From the NCBI GenBank assembly GCA_050747825.1, contig JBOGJG010000226.1:1-52347 (forward strand): DNA of 52,347 nucleotides, written 5' to 3'. A program made the translations under genes and the position numbers. Of the stretch, positions 15,939 to 23,401 are shown piece after piece. Within the stretch, counting starts at the first letter, position 1. Each line of letters opens with the position of its first letter. A model generated the notes under the pieces. It had not been told where the DNA came from. It saw nothing but the letters and a program-made list of their open reading frames with translations, and made no database searches. This DNA comes from JBOGJG01 sp050747825. Its GTDB lineage: Bacteria > Acidobacteriota > UBA6911 > RPQK01 > JBOGJG01.

Positions 15939-16937
15939 GTGAACAAAGTACGGGCCAACATAACTGCTGTCGGGATGTATGTGCCTGAAAAGCGGGTTAC
16001 CAACTTGGATATGGAGCAGATAGTGGAAACCTCCGACGAGTGGATCCGCCAGCGCACAGGCATCCTGGAACGAAGGTTCGTCTCCAACGGGGAGGCCAAC
16101 AGCGACCTCTCGGTTAAAGCCATTGAAGATGCCCTGCGCCACACGTCAATCGACCGGGCCGAAATTGACCTCATCATCGTCGCCACGGTCACTCCCGACA
16201 TGATGTTCCCCTCCACGGCCTGTCTCGTCCAGGATCGGATAGGGGCCAGCCGGGCCTGGGGATTTGACCTTTCAGGCGCCTGCTCCGGATTCCTTTATGC
16301 GCTGACCGCTGGGGCTCAGTTTATCGAGACCGGCACTTATAGGAAGGTGCTGGTCGTGGGGACCGACATCATGACCAGCATTCTGGATTTTGAAGACAGG
16401 GCCACGTGCGTTCTGTTTGGAGACGGCGCCGGCGCTGTCCTGCTGGAACCCACAACTGAGGAAGGGATAGGAATACTGGACTCTCTTCTTCGCAGCGATG
16501 GGTCGGGAGGGAAATACCTGTACATGCCGGCCGGAGGCAGCCGAAACCCGGCCAGCCGCCAGACGGTCGAGCACAAGATGCATTACGTCCACCAGGATGG
16601 GCGGACAGTGTACAAGTTTGCCGTAAAGATGATGCCGGAAGTCTCCAATCAGATTCTGGAGAGAAACGGCTTCACGACGGAAGATCTGAAGCTTTATGTT
16701 CCTCATCAGGCCAATCTGCGAATTATCAATGCCGCCGTGGAGCGGATGAAGCTTAAACCTGAACAGGTCGCCGTAAATATCGACCGTTACGCCAATACCA
16801 CCGCAGCCACCATCCCCATCGGCCTGGCTGAGGCGCACTGCTCCGGCCACATAAAGAAGGGCGATTTAGTCTTGCTTGCCAGCTTTGGGGCCGGCTTCAC
16901 CTGGGGGGGAGTGCTGCTGCGCTGGGGGATGAAATAG
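15939..16937 (+). CDS. fabH: Beta-ketoacyl-ACP synthase III
   Basis: FabH condenses acetyl-CoA with malonyl-ACP and starts type II fatty acid synthesis. The 332-residue length is standard. The catalytic triad is visible: Cys115 in DLSGACSGFLYAL, His256 in PHQANLRII, and Asn286 in NIDRYANTTAATIPI. The start is GTG 15939, preceded by GAGG overlapping the lolA stop, 10 bases downstream of lolA. It likely belongs to the ileS-lspA-lolA operon. It ends in a hairpin shared with the converging DUF948 gene. Confidence 0.98.
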   Translation: MNKVRANITAVGMYVPEKRVTNLDMEQIVETSDEWIRQRTGILERRFVSNGEANSDLSVKAIEDALRHTSIDRAEIDLIIVATVTPDMMFPSTACLVQDRIGASRAWGFDLSGACSGFLYALTAGAQFIETGTYRKVLVVGTDIMTSILDFEDRATCVLFGDGAGAVLLEPTTEEGIGILDSLLRSDGSGGKYLYMPAGGSRNPASRQTVEHKMHYVHQDGRTVYKFAVKMMPEVSNQILERNGFTTEDLKLYVPHQANLRIINAAVERMKLKPEQVAVNIDRYANTTAATIPIGLAEAHCSGHIKKGDLVLLASFGAGFTWGGVLLRWGMK

Positions 16938-16966
16938 AGGTGTGATAGAGCGTCCCTCTATTTCAT
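16929..16966. terminator. Bidirectional hairpin covering both convergent stop codons
   Basis: ATGAAATAGAGG (16929-16940) and CCTCTATTTCAT (16955-16966) are perfect 12-base complements with a 14-base loop. The arms contain the TAG of fabH and the TGA of the DUF948 gene. There is no long T run, so termination is inferred from position and symmetry. Confidence 0.6.
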
Positions 16967-17457
16967 TGGTCTGGACCCCCTTGGGCACTGCGGGCAAAGA
17001 GGTAGTTCAGCCCGGACTTGAGTCCTTTAAAGAAGGAAGACAACTCAACGGCGGGCTTCAGAACATCTGCCTGAATGACCTCTGTCGTCTGCTCGAACTT
17101 GTGCACCGTATCCGTGACGACGTAGTCGATTTTGGAGGCCTGCCGGCGCCCGATTTCCATGACTTCAGTCAAGAACTGATCGACGTCCTGGGTCCGCTTT
17201 TTTAACAGTTCTGAGATCTGTTGGACGTTGTTGTTGATGTTTTGTCCGATGTAAATCAGTGGGTCCAGGCTTTCCTTGATCTCATGTCCCTTGGCCATCA
17301 GTTCCTGGACCTGCCGGTCAATGGCTTCCGTCCGCTTTTCGACGCGCTGGGCAATTTGCTTGGCTGTTCGAGCGACCAGCCACAGTGATACGCACTGAAT
17401 GATGAAGGCCAGCGCGCTGGCTGAGACCAGAATAAGAATTAGAATATCAAGAGTCAC
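16963..17457 (-). CDS. DUF948-type membrane-anchored coiled-coil protein
   Basis: The 164-residue protein has one N-terminal membrane helix (about 5-27, ILILILVSASALAFIIQCVSL). A long amphipathic helix follows (EKRTEAIDRQVQELMAKGHEIKESL and on), typical of DUF948 general-stress-like proteins. The start is GTG 17457, overlapping the stop of the YtxH gene as GTGA. The DUF948-YtxH pairing is common and points to an envelope/stress role, but no biochemical function is known. Confidence 0.85.
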   Translation of the reverse strand: MTLDILILILVSASALAFIIQCVSLWLVARTAKQIAQRVEKRTEAIDRQVQELMAKGHEIKESLDPLIYIGQNINNNVQQISELLKKRTQDVDQFLTEVMEIGRRQASKIDYVVTDTVHKFEQTTEVIQADVLKPAVELSSFFKGLKSGLNYLFARSAQGGPDQ

Positions 17458-17804
17458 TGATTTCCAGCTTCTCCTTCAGGCGTTCCAATCCGAGACTTCT
17501 CTTGATTGTAGGCTTCTTTCCCGGCTTCGATGGCCGCTGAAACCTGATCCTTACGGCGGCTGATGGTTTCCTTGCCTTTGTCGATGGTTTCAGTGACCTT
17601 TCCCACCATCTGGTTATAGGTTCCACTGACTACTTCCTTCCCCTCGCGAGCTCGCTGTGTCAGCTTTTCACTGCCTTCTCTATACTTGCTCTGGAAAAGA
17701 CTGCGGGTTTCCTCACCGGTTTTGGGGGCGAAGAGCATCCCAATCGAAGCGCCTACGAACCCTCCTACCATAAAATATAGGAATTTTTCACCTTTGGAAG
17801 CCAT
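17454..17804 (-). CDS. YtxH domain protein
   Basis: The 116-residue protein starts with the YtxH signature: FLYFMVGGFVGASIGMLFAPKTGEETR, a Gly-rich membrane helix (about 8-26) followed by APKTGEE. The rest is charged and helical with repeated KGKE/AGKE motifs. The ATG has a perfect AGGAGG 8 bases upstream. It is divergent from thiD over a 110-base gap and coupled to the DUF948 gene. Confidence 0.88.
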   Translation of the reverse strand: MASKGEKFLYFMVGGFVGASIGMLFAPKTGEETRSLFQSKYREGSEKLTQRAREGKEVVSGTYNQMVGKVTETIDKGKETISRRKDQVSAAIEAGKEAYNQEKSRIGTPEGEAGNQ

Positions 17805-17902
17805 ATTGTAATCCTCCTTATCAGAAGTACTCTTTCTCTCAGAGTAGCACAGAATGGCTCATCTCGCGAGCCGGGCCGAGCGGACGAGCGGATTCGCGGG
17901 TA

Positions 17903-17908
17903 TATAAT
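17903..17908 (+). promoter_or_regulatory. -10 box of thiD, leaderless layout
   Basis: TATAAT ends only 6 bases before the thiD ATG, so transcription would begin at or next to the start codon. No Shine-Dalgarno is present (the bases before ATG are TCCTCCT, the complement of one). Confidence 0.5.
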
Positions 17909-17914
17909 CCTCCT

Positions 17915-18709
17915 ATGGGCGATATCCCCCGGGTTTTGAGCATTGCGGGATCGGACAGTGGCGGGGGCGCCGGCATCCAGGCCGATCTGAAGACTTTTGC
18001 CGCGCTGGGCGTGCACGGGATGACTGCCGTAACATCCGTGACCGCTCAAGATACCCGGCGCGTCCATATGGCCTCAGATCTCCCCTTGGATAATATCCGG
18101 CTCCAGATCAAGGCAGTCATTGACGATATCGGCGTCGATGCTGTGAAGACTGGAATGCTTTCCTCGGCGGAAATCATCTCGCTGGTGGCGCGGGCCATGA
18201 AACGCTACCGGATTGACCGGCTGGTGGTAGATCCGGTCATGATCAGCACGGGAGGAGATGCCCTGATCCAGCCCGATGCTGTGGATGCCTTGAAGATCGA
18301 CCTTTTTCCTCTCGCTATCGTCGTTACTCCTAATTTGCCGGAAGCCCAGTTTCTGACCGGGAGACAAGTTAGAAGCCGCGAGCAGATCGAAAAGGCCATT
18401 CAAGAGATCTTCGAGATGGGTCCGCGCTCAGTCATTTTAAAGGGCGGGCATCTGGACGATCCGTCTGCCAGCACCGACTATTTTTTCGATGGCAAAACCG
18501 TGAAGGAATTTGCAGGCCCGCGCATTGACACCGCCAACACGCACGGAAGCGGCTGCACGTTTGCTTCAGCCATTGCCGCCTATCTGGCCCAAGGCCTGGA
18601 ACTGGAAGAGGCGGTTTTTCAGGCTAAAGAGTATGTGAGCCACGCCATTCAGCACTCGTTTTCACTGGGGCGGGGAAGTGGACCCCTGGGGCATTTCTGG
18701 AAGAGATAG
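17915..18709 (+). CDS. thiD: Hydroxymethylpyrimidine (phosphate) kinase
   Basis: ThiD phosphorylates HMP and HMP-P in thiamine synthesis. The 264-residue ribokinase-fold protein has SIAGSDSGGGAGIQADLKTF (about 9-28), the conserved GVHGMTAVTSVTAQ, DPVMISTGG (about 107-115) and the catalytic-loop THGSGCTFASAIAA with Cys214. No other thiamine gene and no TPP riboswitch were seen upstream. The message is probably leaderless. Confidence 0.96.
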   Translation: MGDIPRVLSIAGSDSGGGAGIQADLKTFAALGVHGMTAVTSVTAQDTRRVHMASDLPLDNIRLQIKAVIDDIGVDAVKTGMLSSAEIISLVARAMKRYRIDRLVVDPVMISTGGDALIQPDAVDALKIDLFPLAIVVTPNLPEAQFLTGRQVRSREQIEKAIQEIFEMGPRSVILKGGHLDDPSASTDYFFDGKTVKEFAGPRIDTANTHGSGCTFASAIAAYLAQGLELEEAVFQAKEYVSHAIQHSFSLGRGSGPLGHFWKR

Positions 18710-18909
18710 ATTCGCATTTTAGTCAAGCATAGAATCCCACCGTCTGTGACGGGGGTGATGTGCCGTGGGGCTTTGCCCGTATCACGAGCTGACCACTGAC
18801 CCCGGCTCGCTACGATAGCGCACTTATTTATGTTACGAAGCACTGGTCAGCGGTTAGCATCAGCCGGTCAGGGGTACGCGCTAAAGCCAGCGCCCCTGGT
18901 GTTGGTCTT
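18710..18909. other. 200-base gap with hairpin and short heptamer remnant
   Basis: The gap lies between converging thiD and the AI-2E family gene. It holds two heptamers (GCTGACC, ACTGACC near 18787-18800). A hairpin lies at 18869-18898 (CAGGG with GCGCT pairing to AGCGC and CCCTG, 3-4 base bulge, loop AAAGCC) and may end both transcripts. No gene is seen. Confidence 0.5.
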
Positions 18910-19962
18910 TTAGTTCTGAAATTCAAGCTTATAGATATCCAGGAAGGTTACCAGCAGCGCCGCAATTAAAGGTCCGAGGACCAGCCCCGAGGGACCGAAC
19001 AGGGCAATACCTCCTAAGATCGCAAAGAAGACCAATAGCATGTGCATTCCCCGGGAACGCCTCTCAATGATCAGAGGGCGAATGAAGTTGTCGATCAAAC
19101 CAATGGCGGTCGAACCCAGGATGAGCAAGACAATTCCTTTGGCCACCGAGCCGGTGAGTATTAAATAGGCGGCCATAGGCCCCCAGATGGCTGCAGTCCC
19201 TACGACGGGAATTAGGGAAAAAAGAGCAGTCGCAGTTCCCCATAGAATCGGATTTCCGAGTCCCAGCAGGGCGAAAATTATGCTGGCCGTAGCGCCCTGC
19301 AGAATCCCGATGGCAAAAAGGCCGAAAAAGGTGGCGTAAACCACCTGCTTCAGCTTTTCTACGAGCATGTCCTCGTATTCGCGCTGCAGGGGAATCAATC
19401 GCTTCACCTCGTTCAGGAAACGGTCCCCGTCGCGGAAAAAAAAGAACATGCTGAAGATCATGACGCCGAAGTTTAAGAGGAAACTCCCGATCCCTCCCAG
19501 AATAGCCGAGTAATGTTCAAGCAAATACTCCGCCAAGCGGTCGATCAGAGATGAAAGGGCCAGCGTCAGGCTCATTTCCTGAAGGCCCAGACGACTCCCG
19601 AAGCGCTGGAAAATCTCGGCCAGCATCGGGTTATCCAGCCAGGGTTCCGAGACTTCCCCCTGGGCAACCACCGCCTGGAAGTTCTGGTAGGCAATCTGAA
19701 ACTCCTGGACGAGGGCAATGGAAAACACGATGGTCGGAATAATGATGATAATCGTAATGACGGTGCACATGATGATGGAGGACAGACCAGCGCGCCCCTT
19801 CAACCGCCAGTTCAACTCTTTGTAATTAGGGTAAAAGAGGCAGACCAGGGTCAGTGCCAGAATACCGGCAATTAAAAAAGGCTCCAGCATCCTGTAAAAA
19901 ACGTAAAGGATTACGAGGAAGGTGAAGCCGAAAAAAATCCGGGAGTGTTTGCTCGAAGGCAT
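18910..19962 (-). CDS. AI-2E family (UPF0118) membrane transporter
   Basis: The 350-residue protein has the eight-helix layout of the family: two N-terminal helices (FGFTFLVILYVFYRML; AGILALTLVCLFYP), a cytoplasmic/periplasmic middle region, and C-terminal helices with the conserved signatures GLGNPILWGTATALFSLIPVVGT and FIRPLIIERRSRGMHMLLVFFAILGG. Members export autoinducer-2 or act as Na+/H+ antiporters; the substrate here is unknown. It starts directly at the nth stop. Confidence 0.93.
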   Translation of the reverse strand: MPSSKHSRIFFGFTFLVILYVFYRMLEPFLIAGILALTLVCLFYPNYKELNWRLKGRAGLSSIIMCTVITIIIIIPTIVFSIALVQEFQIAYQNFQAVVAQGEVSEPWLDNPMLAEIFQRFGSRLGLQEMSLTLALSSLIDRLAEYLLEHYSAILGGIGSFLLNFGVMIFSMFFFFRDGDRFLNEVKRLIPLQREYEDMLVEKLKQVVYATFFGLFAIGILQGATASIIFALLGLGNPILWGTATALFSLIPVVGTAAIWGPMAAYLILTGSVAKGIVLLILGSTAIGLIDNFIRPLIIERRSRGMHMLLVFFAILGGIALFGPSGLVLGPLIAALLVTFLDIYKLEFQN

Positions 19963-20607
19963 TTATTCCAGCTTGGCGCCTCCGAACTGGGAAAGATAGA
20001 AAGGACACAGATCAGCCAGCAGGCAGCGGTTGCATTGCGGCTTTTGGGCTTTGCAGATTCCGCGGCCATGGTGGATCAGCCGGTGAGAAAAATTGATCCA
20101 TTCCTGCTCGGGGAGTTGGCGCATCAGGTCTTTCTCGATCTTGGCAGGGTCGGTTCTTTCAGTCAGTCCCAGTCTTCCGGCCAAGCGTTTGACGTGGGTG
20201 TCTACGACCACTCCGGAAGGTATTCCAAAAGCTGTCCCGAGGACTACATTTGCGGTTTTTCGAGCCACGCCAGGGAGCTGCAGGAGTTCATCCATACTCT
20301 GAGGGACTTGGCCGCCAAATTCGTCCACCATCTTTCTGGCAGCGCCTCTTAGACTGCGAGCTTTGTTGCGGAAAAATCCCGTGGTGCGAATCATTTCCTG
20401 GAGCTCTCCCTCATCTGATTGAGCCAGCGCATGGGCGTCCGGATATTTCCGAAATAAGTCCGGCGTCACCTGGTTTACGCGGGCATCGGTGCACTGTGCG
20501 GACAAAATGGTGGCCACCAGCAACTGATAGGGATTCTGGTGCTTTAGAGCGCATTCCGCATCCGGATATTCTGCGCCCAGCCGCTCTACGATTTCCCTTA
20601 CTCTCAT
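19963..20607 (-). CDS. nth: Endonuclease III
   Basis: This DNA glycosylase/AP lyase removes oxidised pyrimidines. The 214-residue protein has the helix-hairpin-helix LPGVARKTANVVL with catalytic Lys117, Asp136 in VVDTHVKRLAGRLG, and the [4Fe-4S] cluster Cys185-x6-Cys192-x2-Cys195-x5-Cys201. All key residues are present. The gene is divergent from the small cytochrome gene. Confidence 0.98.
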   Translation of the reverse strand: MRVREIVERLGAEYPDAECALKHQNPYQLLVATILSAQCTDARVNQVTPDLFRKYPDAHALAQSDEGELQEMIRTTGFFRNKARSLRGAARKMVDEFGGQVPQSMDELLQLPGVARKTANVVLGTAFGIPSGVVVDTHVKRLAGRLGLTERTDPAKIEKDLMRQLPEQEWINFSHRLIHHGRGICKAQKPQCNRCLLADLCPFYLSQFGGAKLE

Positions 20608-20672
20608 GGACCTACCATGATATCAGCAACCAGGAGGGGCTAAAATTCATCTATACTGGATAGTAGGGATTT

Positions 20673-20918
20673 ATGATTAAACTGAAAGCGTTGTTTGTAG
20701 TCATCGTAAGCGCCGCTTTTTTTCTTTTCCTGTACGCATTTACGGTTGATACCGTTGAGGCTACATTGAAGTACAAGCGAGAGACAGGCAAGAAGTGCAC
20801 CTTCTGTCACACGGGCATCCCCGAGAGCGGAGATGAAGATGCCCAGCTCAACGAGGACGGTAAGAAATTCAAAGAAAACAGCTATCAACTTACCGAGGAG
20901 CAGACGAAGAAGCCCTAA
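20673..20918 (+). CDS. Small one-heme c-type cytochrome-like protein
   Basis: The 81-residue protein has an N-terminal hydrophobic segment (about 3-24, signal or anchor) and one heme-binding motif, CTFCH, at about residues 42-46 in KKCTFCHTGIPESGDED. The rest is charged. It resembles small exported cytochromes that begin LKYKRETGKKCTFCH in metal-reducing and related bacteria. TATACT (20652-20657) lies 15 bases before the ATG and may be its -10 box. No electron-transfer partner is next to it. Confidence 0.75.
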   Translation: MIKLKALFVVIVSAAFFLFLYAFTVDTVEATLKYKRETGKKCTFCHTGIPESGDEDAQLNEDGKKFKENSYQLTEEQTKKP

Positions 20919-20934
20919 CAGTCCTATCTGGCTG

Positions 20935-21927
20935 CTAAGCCAACCGGGCTCGCGCCGCCAGCCCTGCCGCCCCGATTACCCCCGAGAATTGATCGAGAGT
21001 GCCGCGCAGAATTCGGGTCTCTTCAAAGACGTGAGGGAAGGCTATGCTCTTAAGATGGGTTTTTAAGGGCCGGAACAGAGTGTCTCCGGCTTTGGCGACT
21101 GACCCCAGGATGATCACCGCCTCGGGATTGAGAATATTCAACAGGTTGTTGATTCCCACGGCCAGGAAGAACCCTGTTTCGTCGAAGATCCGCTGGGCAA
21201 ACTGGTCCCCCCGCTGTGCCGCTTCGAAAATCATTTTCGAGGTCAGCCCTCCCTCCGATCGGCGGAGAATGGAGGCGGGATGCCGGCAGAGAGCCTCTCG
21301 AGACCGATCTACGATTGCCGTGGCGGAGGCGTAGGCTTCCAGACATCCGTTGGCTCCGCAAGTGCAGGGACGGCCATTGGTCACAATAATCATGTGTCCG
21401 AGATGCCCCGCAACTCCCAGGAATCCATGATGAACGTGGCCGTCGAGGACGATTCCCCCGCCCACGCCGGTACCCAGCGTAATACCGACAATATCCCTGT
21501 AAGGCTCGCCGGCCCCTGCCCACCATTCTCCGTAGGTCGCGGCCACGGCGTCTCCATCCACCACCACCGGTTTGTCGAGGAGCGCCGACAGCATATCTCT
21601 CAGAGGGACATTCTTCCATTTTAAATTGGGTGTGAAGATGACTGTGCCGGTCTTAAGGTCCAGTGGCCCGGGAGACCCGACGCCGACGCCAGCTACCATT
21701 TCGTAATGCCCGGCCTCCTTGCGGCAAAGCTCTTTGGCCCGCTGGGCTATCTCCTGGATGATGGGTTGATGGCCTCGCTCGGCCAGCGTTGGGAAGTTTA
21801 TCCAATCCAGAACTTTTCCAGCCTCGTCAACCAGGCCGACGGTAATGGAAGTGCCGCCCAGGTCGACCCCCAGATAAAGGCGGCTATCTGTGGGCGATTG
21901 CTTTTTCGTAGAGTCTGACGTATTCAC
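20935..21927 (-). CDS. ROK-family sugar kinase (glucokinase-like)
   Basis: The 330-residue protein matches ROK glucokinases: the phosphate loop GVDLGGTSITVGLVDEAG (about 20-37), the catalytic Asp in VVDGDAVAATYGEW, the GTGVGGGIVLDG adenosine loop, and the zinc motif GHLGHMII...CTCGANGCLEAY (His plus three Cys). The usual DNDAN around the catalytic Asp is DGDAV here. The start is GTG 21927, overlapping glgA by 44 bases with GGGAGAA upstream; longer starts would add unrelated residues. Co-location with glgA suggests a role in glucose/glycogen metabolism. Confidence 0.92.
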   Translation of the reverse strand: MNTSDSTKKQSPTDSRLYLGVDLGGTSITVGLVDEAGKVLDWINFPTLAERGHQPIIQEIAQRAKELCRKEAGHYEMVAGVGVGSPGPLDLKTGTVIFTPNLKWKNVPLRDMLSALLDKPVVVDGDAVAATYGEWWAGAGEPYRDIVGITLGTGVGGGIVLDGHVHHGFLGVAGHLGHMIIVTNGRPCTCGANGCLEAYASATAIVDRSREALCRHPASILRRSEGGLTSKMIFEAAQRGDQFAQRIFDETGFFLAVGINNLLNILNPEAVIILGSVAKAGDTLFRPLKTHLKSIAFPHVFEETRILRGTLDQFSGVIGAAGLAARARLA

Positions 21928-23374
21928 GCGCACTTTTCTCCCATGAGAAATCCTGAGCCATGGCATTTTGCATGATCTTTCTCCAAAGCGCACGGTCCTG
22001 GTAGGTGTCAATCGCGCGCTTCAGCGCCTTCAGAAGCTCTCGCGCATTTGCCTCGAAAAACTTAAAACCCGTGCCCTTTCCATTTTGGGAATCGAATTCC
22101 TCGACAGTGTCAGCGAGTCCGCCCGTGTTACGGACCACTGGGATGGTTCCGTAGCGCATGCTATACATCTGATTCAGCCCGCACGGTTCATAACGGGACG
22201 GCATCAGAAACATGTCACTGCCGGCCTCGATACGGTGCGAAAGCTCCGTATCAAACTGGATGTATACCGCAAATTTGTCGGGATATTCTCTGGCCAGTTC
22301 TTCGAGAGCATCCTGATAGCTTTTCATTCCGGTACCCAGGATGACCCACTGGCAATTCATTGCGGCCAGCTCTTTTTTTAGTTCCAGAAGAAGGTCAAAT
22401 CCCTTCTGGTCGGCCAGCCGGGAGATCATTCCCACAATAGGGACGTCTTCAGTCGAAAGGCCGCAGAGCTTCTGCAGTTCTCTCTTGTTGGTCTTCTTGC
22501 CTGCCATTTTTTGGGCCGAATAGTTGGCGAAAATCAGCGGGTCAGTCTGGGGGTCCCAAACCTTGGTATCGATGCCGTTGAGGATACCGTAGAGATCCGT
22601 TTTCCTTCTCTCCAGGACGGATTCCAGCCCGCTGCCGTATTCCTTGGTCTGGATCTCCTTTGCGTACTGCTGGCTCACGGTGTTCAGGACGTCAGCGTAG
22701 CAGATGCCCGCCTTCATCATGTTCAAGAGGCCGTAATATTCAAAGGGTCCCGTTCCATAAAAGAGCTCATGGGGGAGACCGGTCTGCCTGTACTTGTCCG
22801 CGCTGAACACTCCCTGATAAGCCAGATTGTGAATGGTGAGGACGGTTGAAAGGTCCTTGTAAAAGGGATCAGCCATCCTGGCCAGCTTCAAATAAGCAGG
22901 CAACAGAGCTGTCTGGGAATCATGACAGTGCAGGACGTGAGGTTTCCATTCCAGGCGGGCCAAGGCTTCCAGCGCGGCCACCATGAAAAAGTTAAAACGC
23001 TCGAAATTGTCCGGATAGCCTACACCCGTGCTTTCCTCGTTATAGATACCCTCGCGGTCGAAGTATTCATCCTGCTCTATGAAATAGTTACGGGTTGGTT
23101 TTTCGCCAGGGTCAATGTAAATAGCGCTCTCGTGAACCCGTCCGGGCAGAGGCACTTTTAAATCAGCTAACTTCTTTAAGCCGCCGGCTCGTCTTCCGCT
23201 GGTTCGAAATGCGCGCACCTGGCGGTATAGGGGAGACAGGACTCTCACCTCCACTCCCAGCTCGATGAGGGCTGCCGGTAAAGCCGCTACCACGTCGCTG
23301 AGTCCTCCTACGGTCGAGTAAGGACGGACCTCGGCGGACAGCATGCAAACTTCCAACTTGTCTGGTTTGGGCAT
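21884..23374 (-). CDS. glgA: Glycogen synthase (ADP-glucose type, GT5)
   Basis: The 496-residue protein transfers glucose from ADP-glucose to glycogen. It has an N-terminal GT5 domain with SAEVRPYSTVGGLSDVVAALP, the HNLAYQGVF segment (about 185), and the GT-B C-terminal domain with MPSRYEPCGLNQMYSMRYGTIPVVRNTGGLADTV. The KxGGL motif that binds ADP-glucose reads TVGGL, so the Lys is Thr21. That is odd for a standard synthase and could mean altered donor use. The ATG start has no clear Shine-Dalgarno. Confidence 0.93.
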   Translation of the reverse strand: MPKPDKLEVCMLSAEVRPYSTVGGLSDVVAALPAALIELGVEVRVLSPLYRQVRAFRTSGRRAGGLKKLADLKVPLPGRVHESAIYIDPGEKPTRNYFIEQDEYFDREGIYNEESTGVGYPDNFERFNFFMVAALEALARLEWKPHVLHCHDSQTALLPAYLKLARMADPFYKDLSTVLTIHNLAYQGVFSADKYRQTGLPHELFYGTGPFEYYGLLNMMKAGICYADVLNTVSQQYAKEIQTKEYGSGLESVLERRKTDLYGILNGIDTKVWDPQTDPLIFANYSAQKMAGKKTNKRELQKLCGLSTEDVPIVGMISRLADQKGFDLLLELKKELAAMNCQWVILGTGMKSYQDALEELAREYPDKFAVYIQFDTELSHRIEAGSDMFLMPSRYEPCGLNQMYSMRYGTIPVVRNTGGLADTVEEFDSQNGKGTGFKFFEANARELLKALKRAIDTYQDRALWRKIMQNAMAQDFSWEKSAREYVRLYEKAIAHR

Positions 23375-23401
23375 GGGAGTGACGAGTGATTGACTGTGAA
23401 A

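Noticed and set aside
17805..17914. TPP riboswitch before thiD
   Set aside because: The space to the divergent ytxH is only 110 bases, lacks the conserved CUGAGA and ACCUGA elements, and the message appears leaderless.
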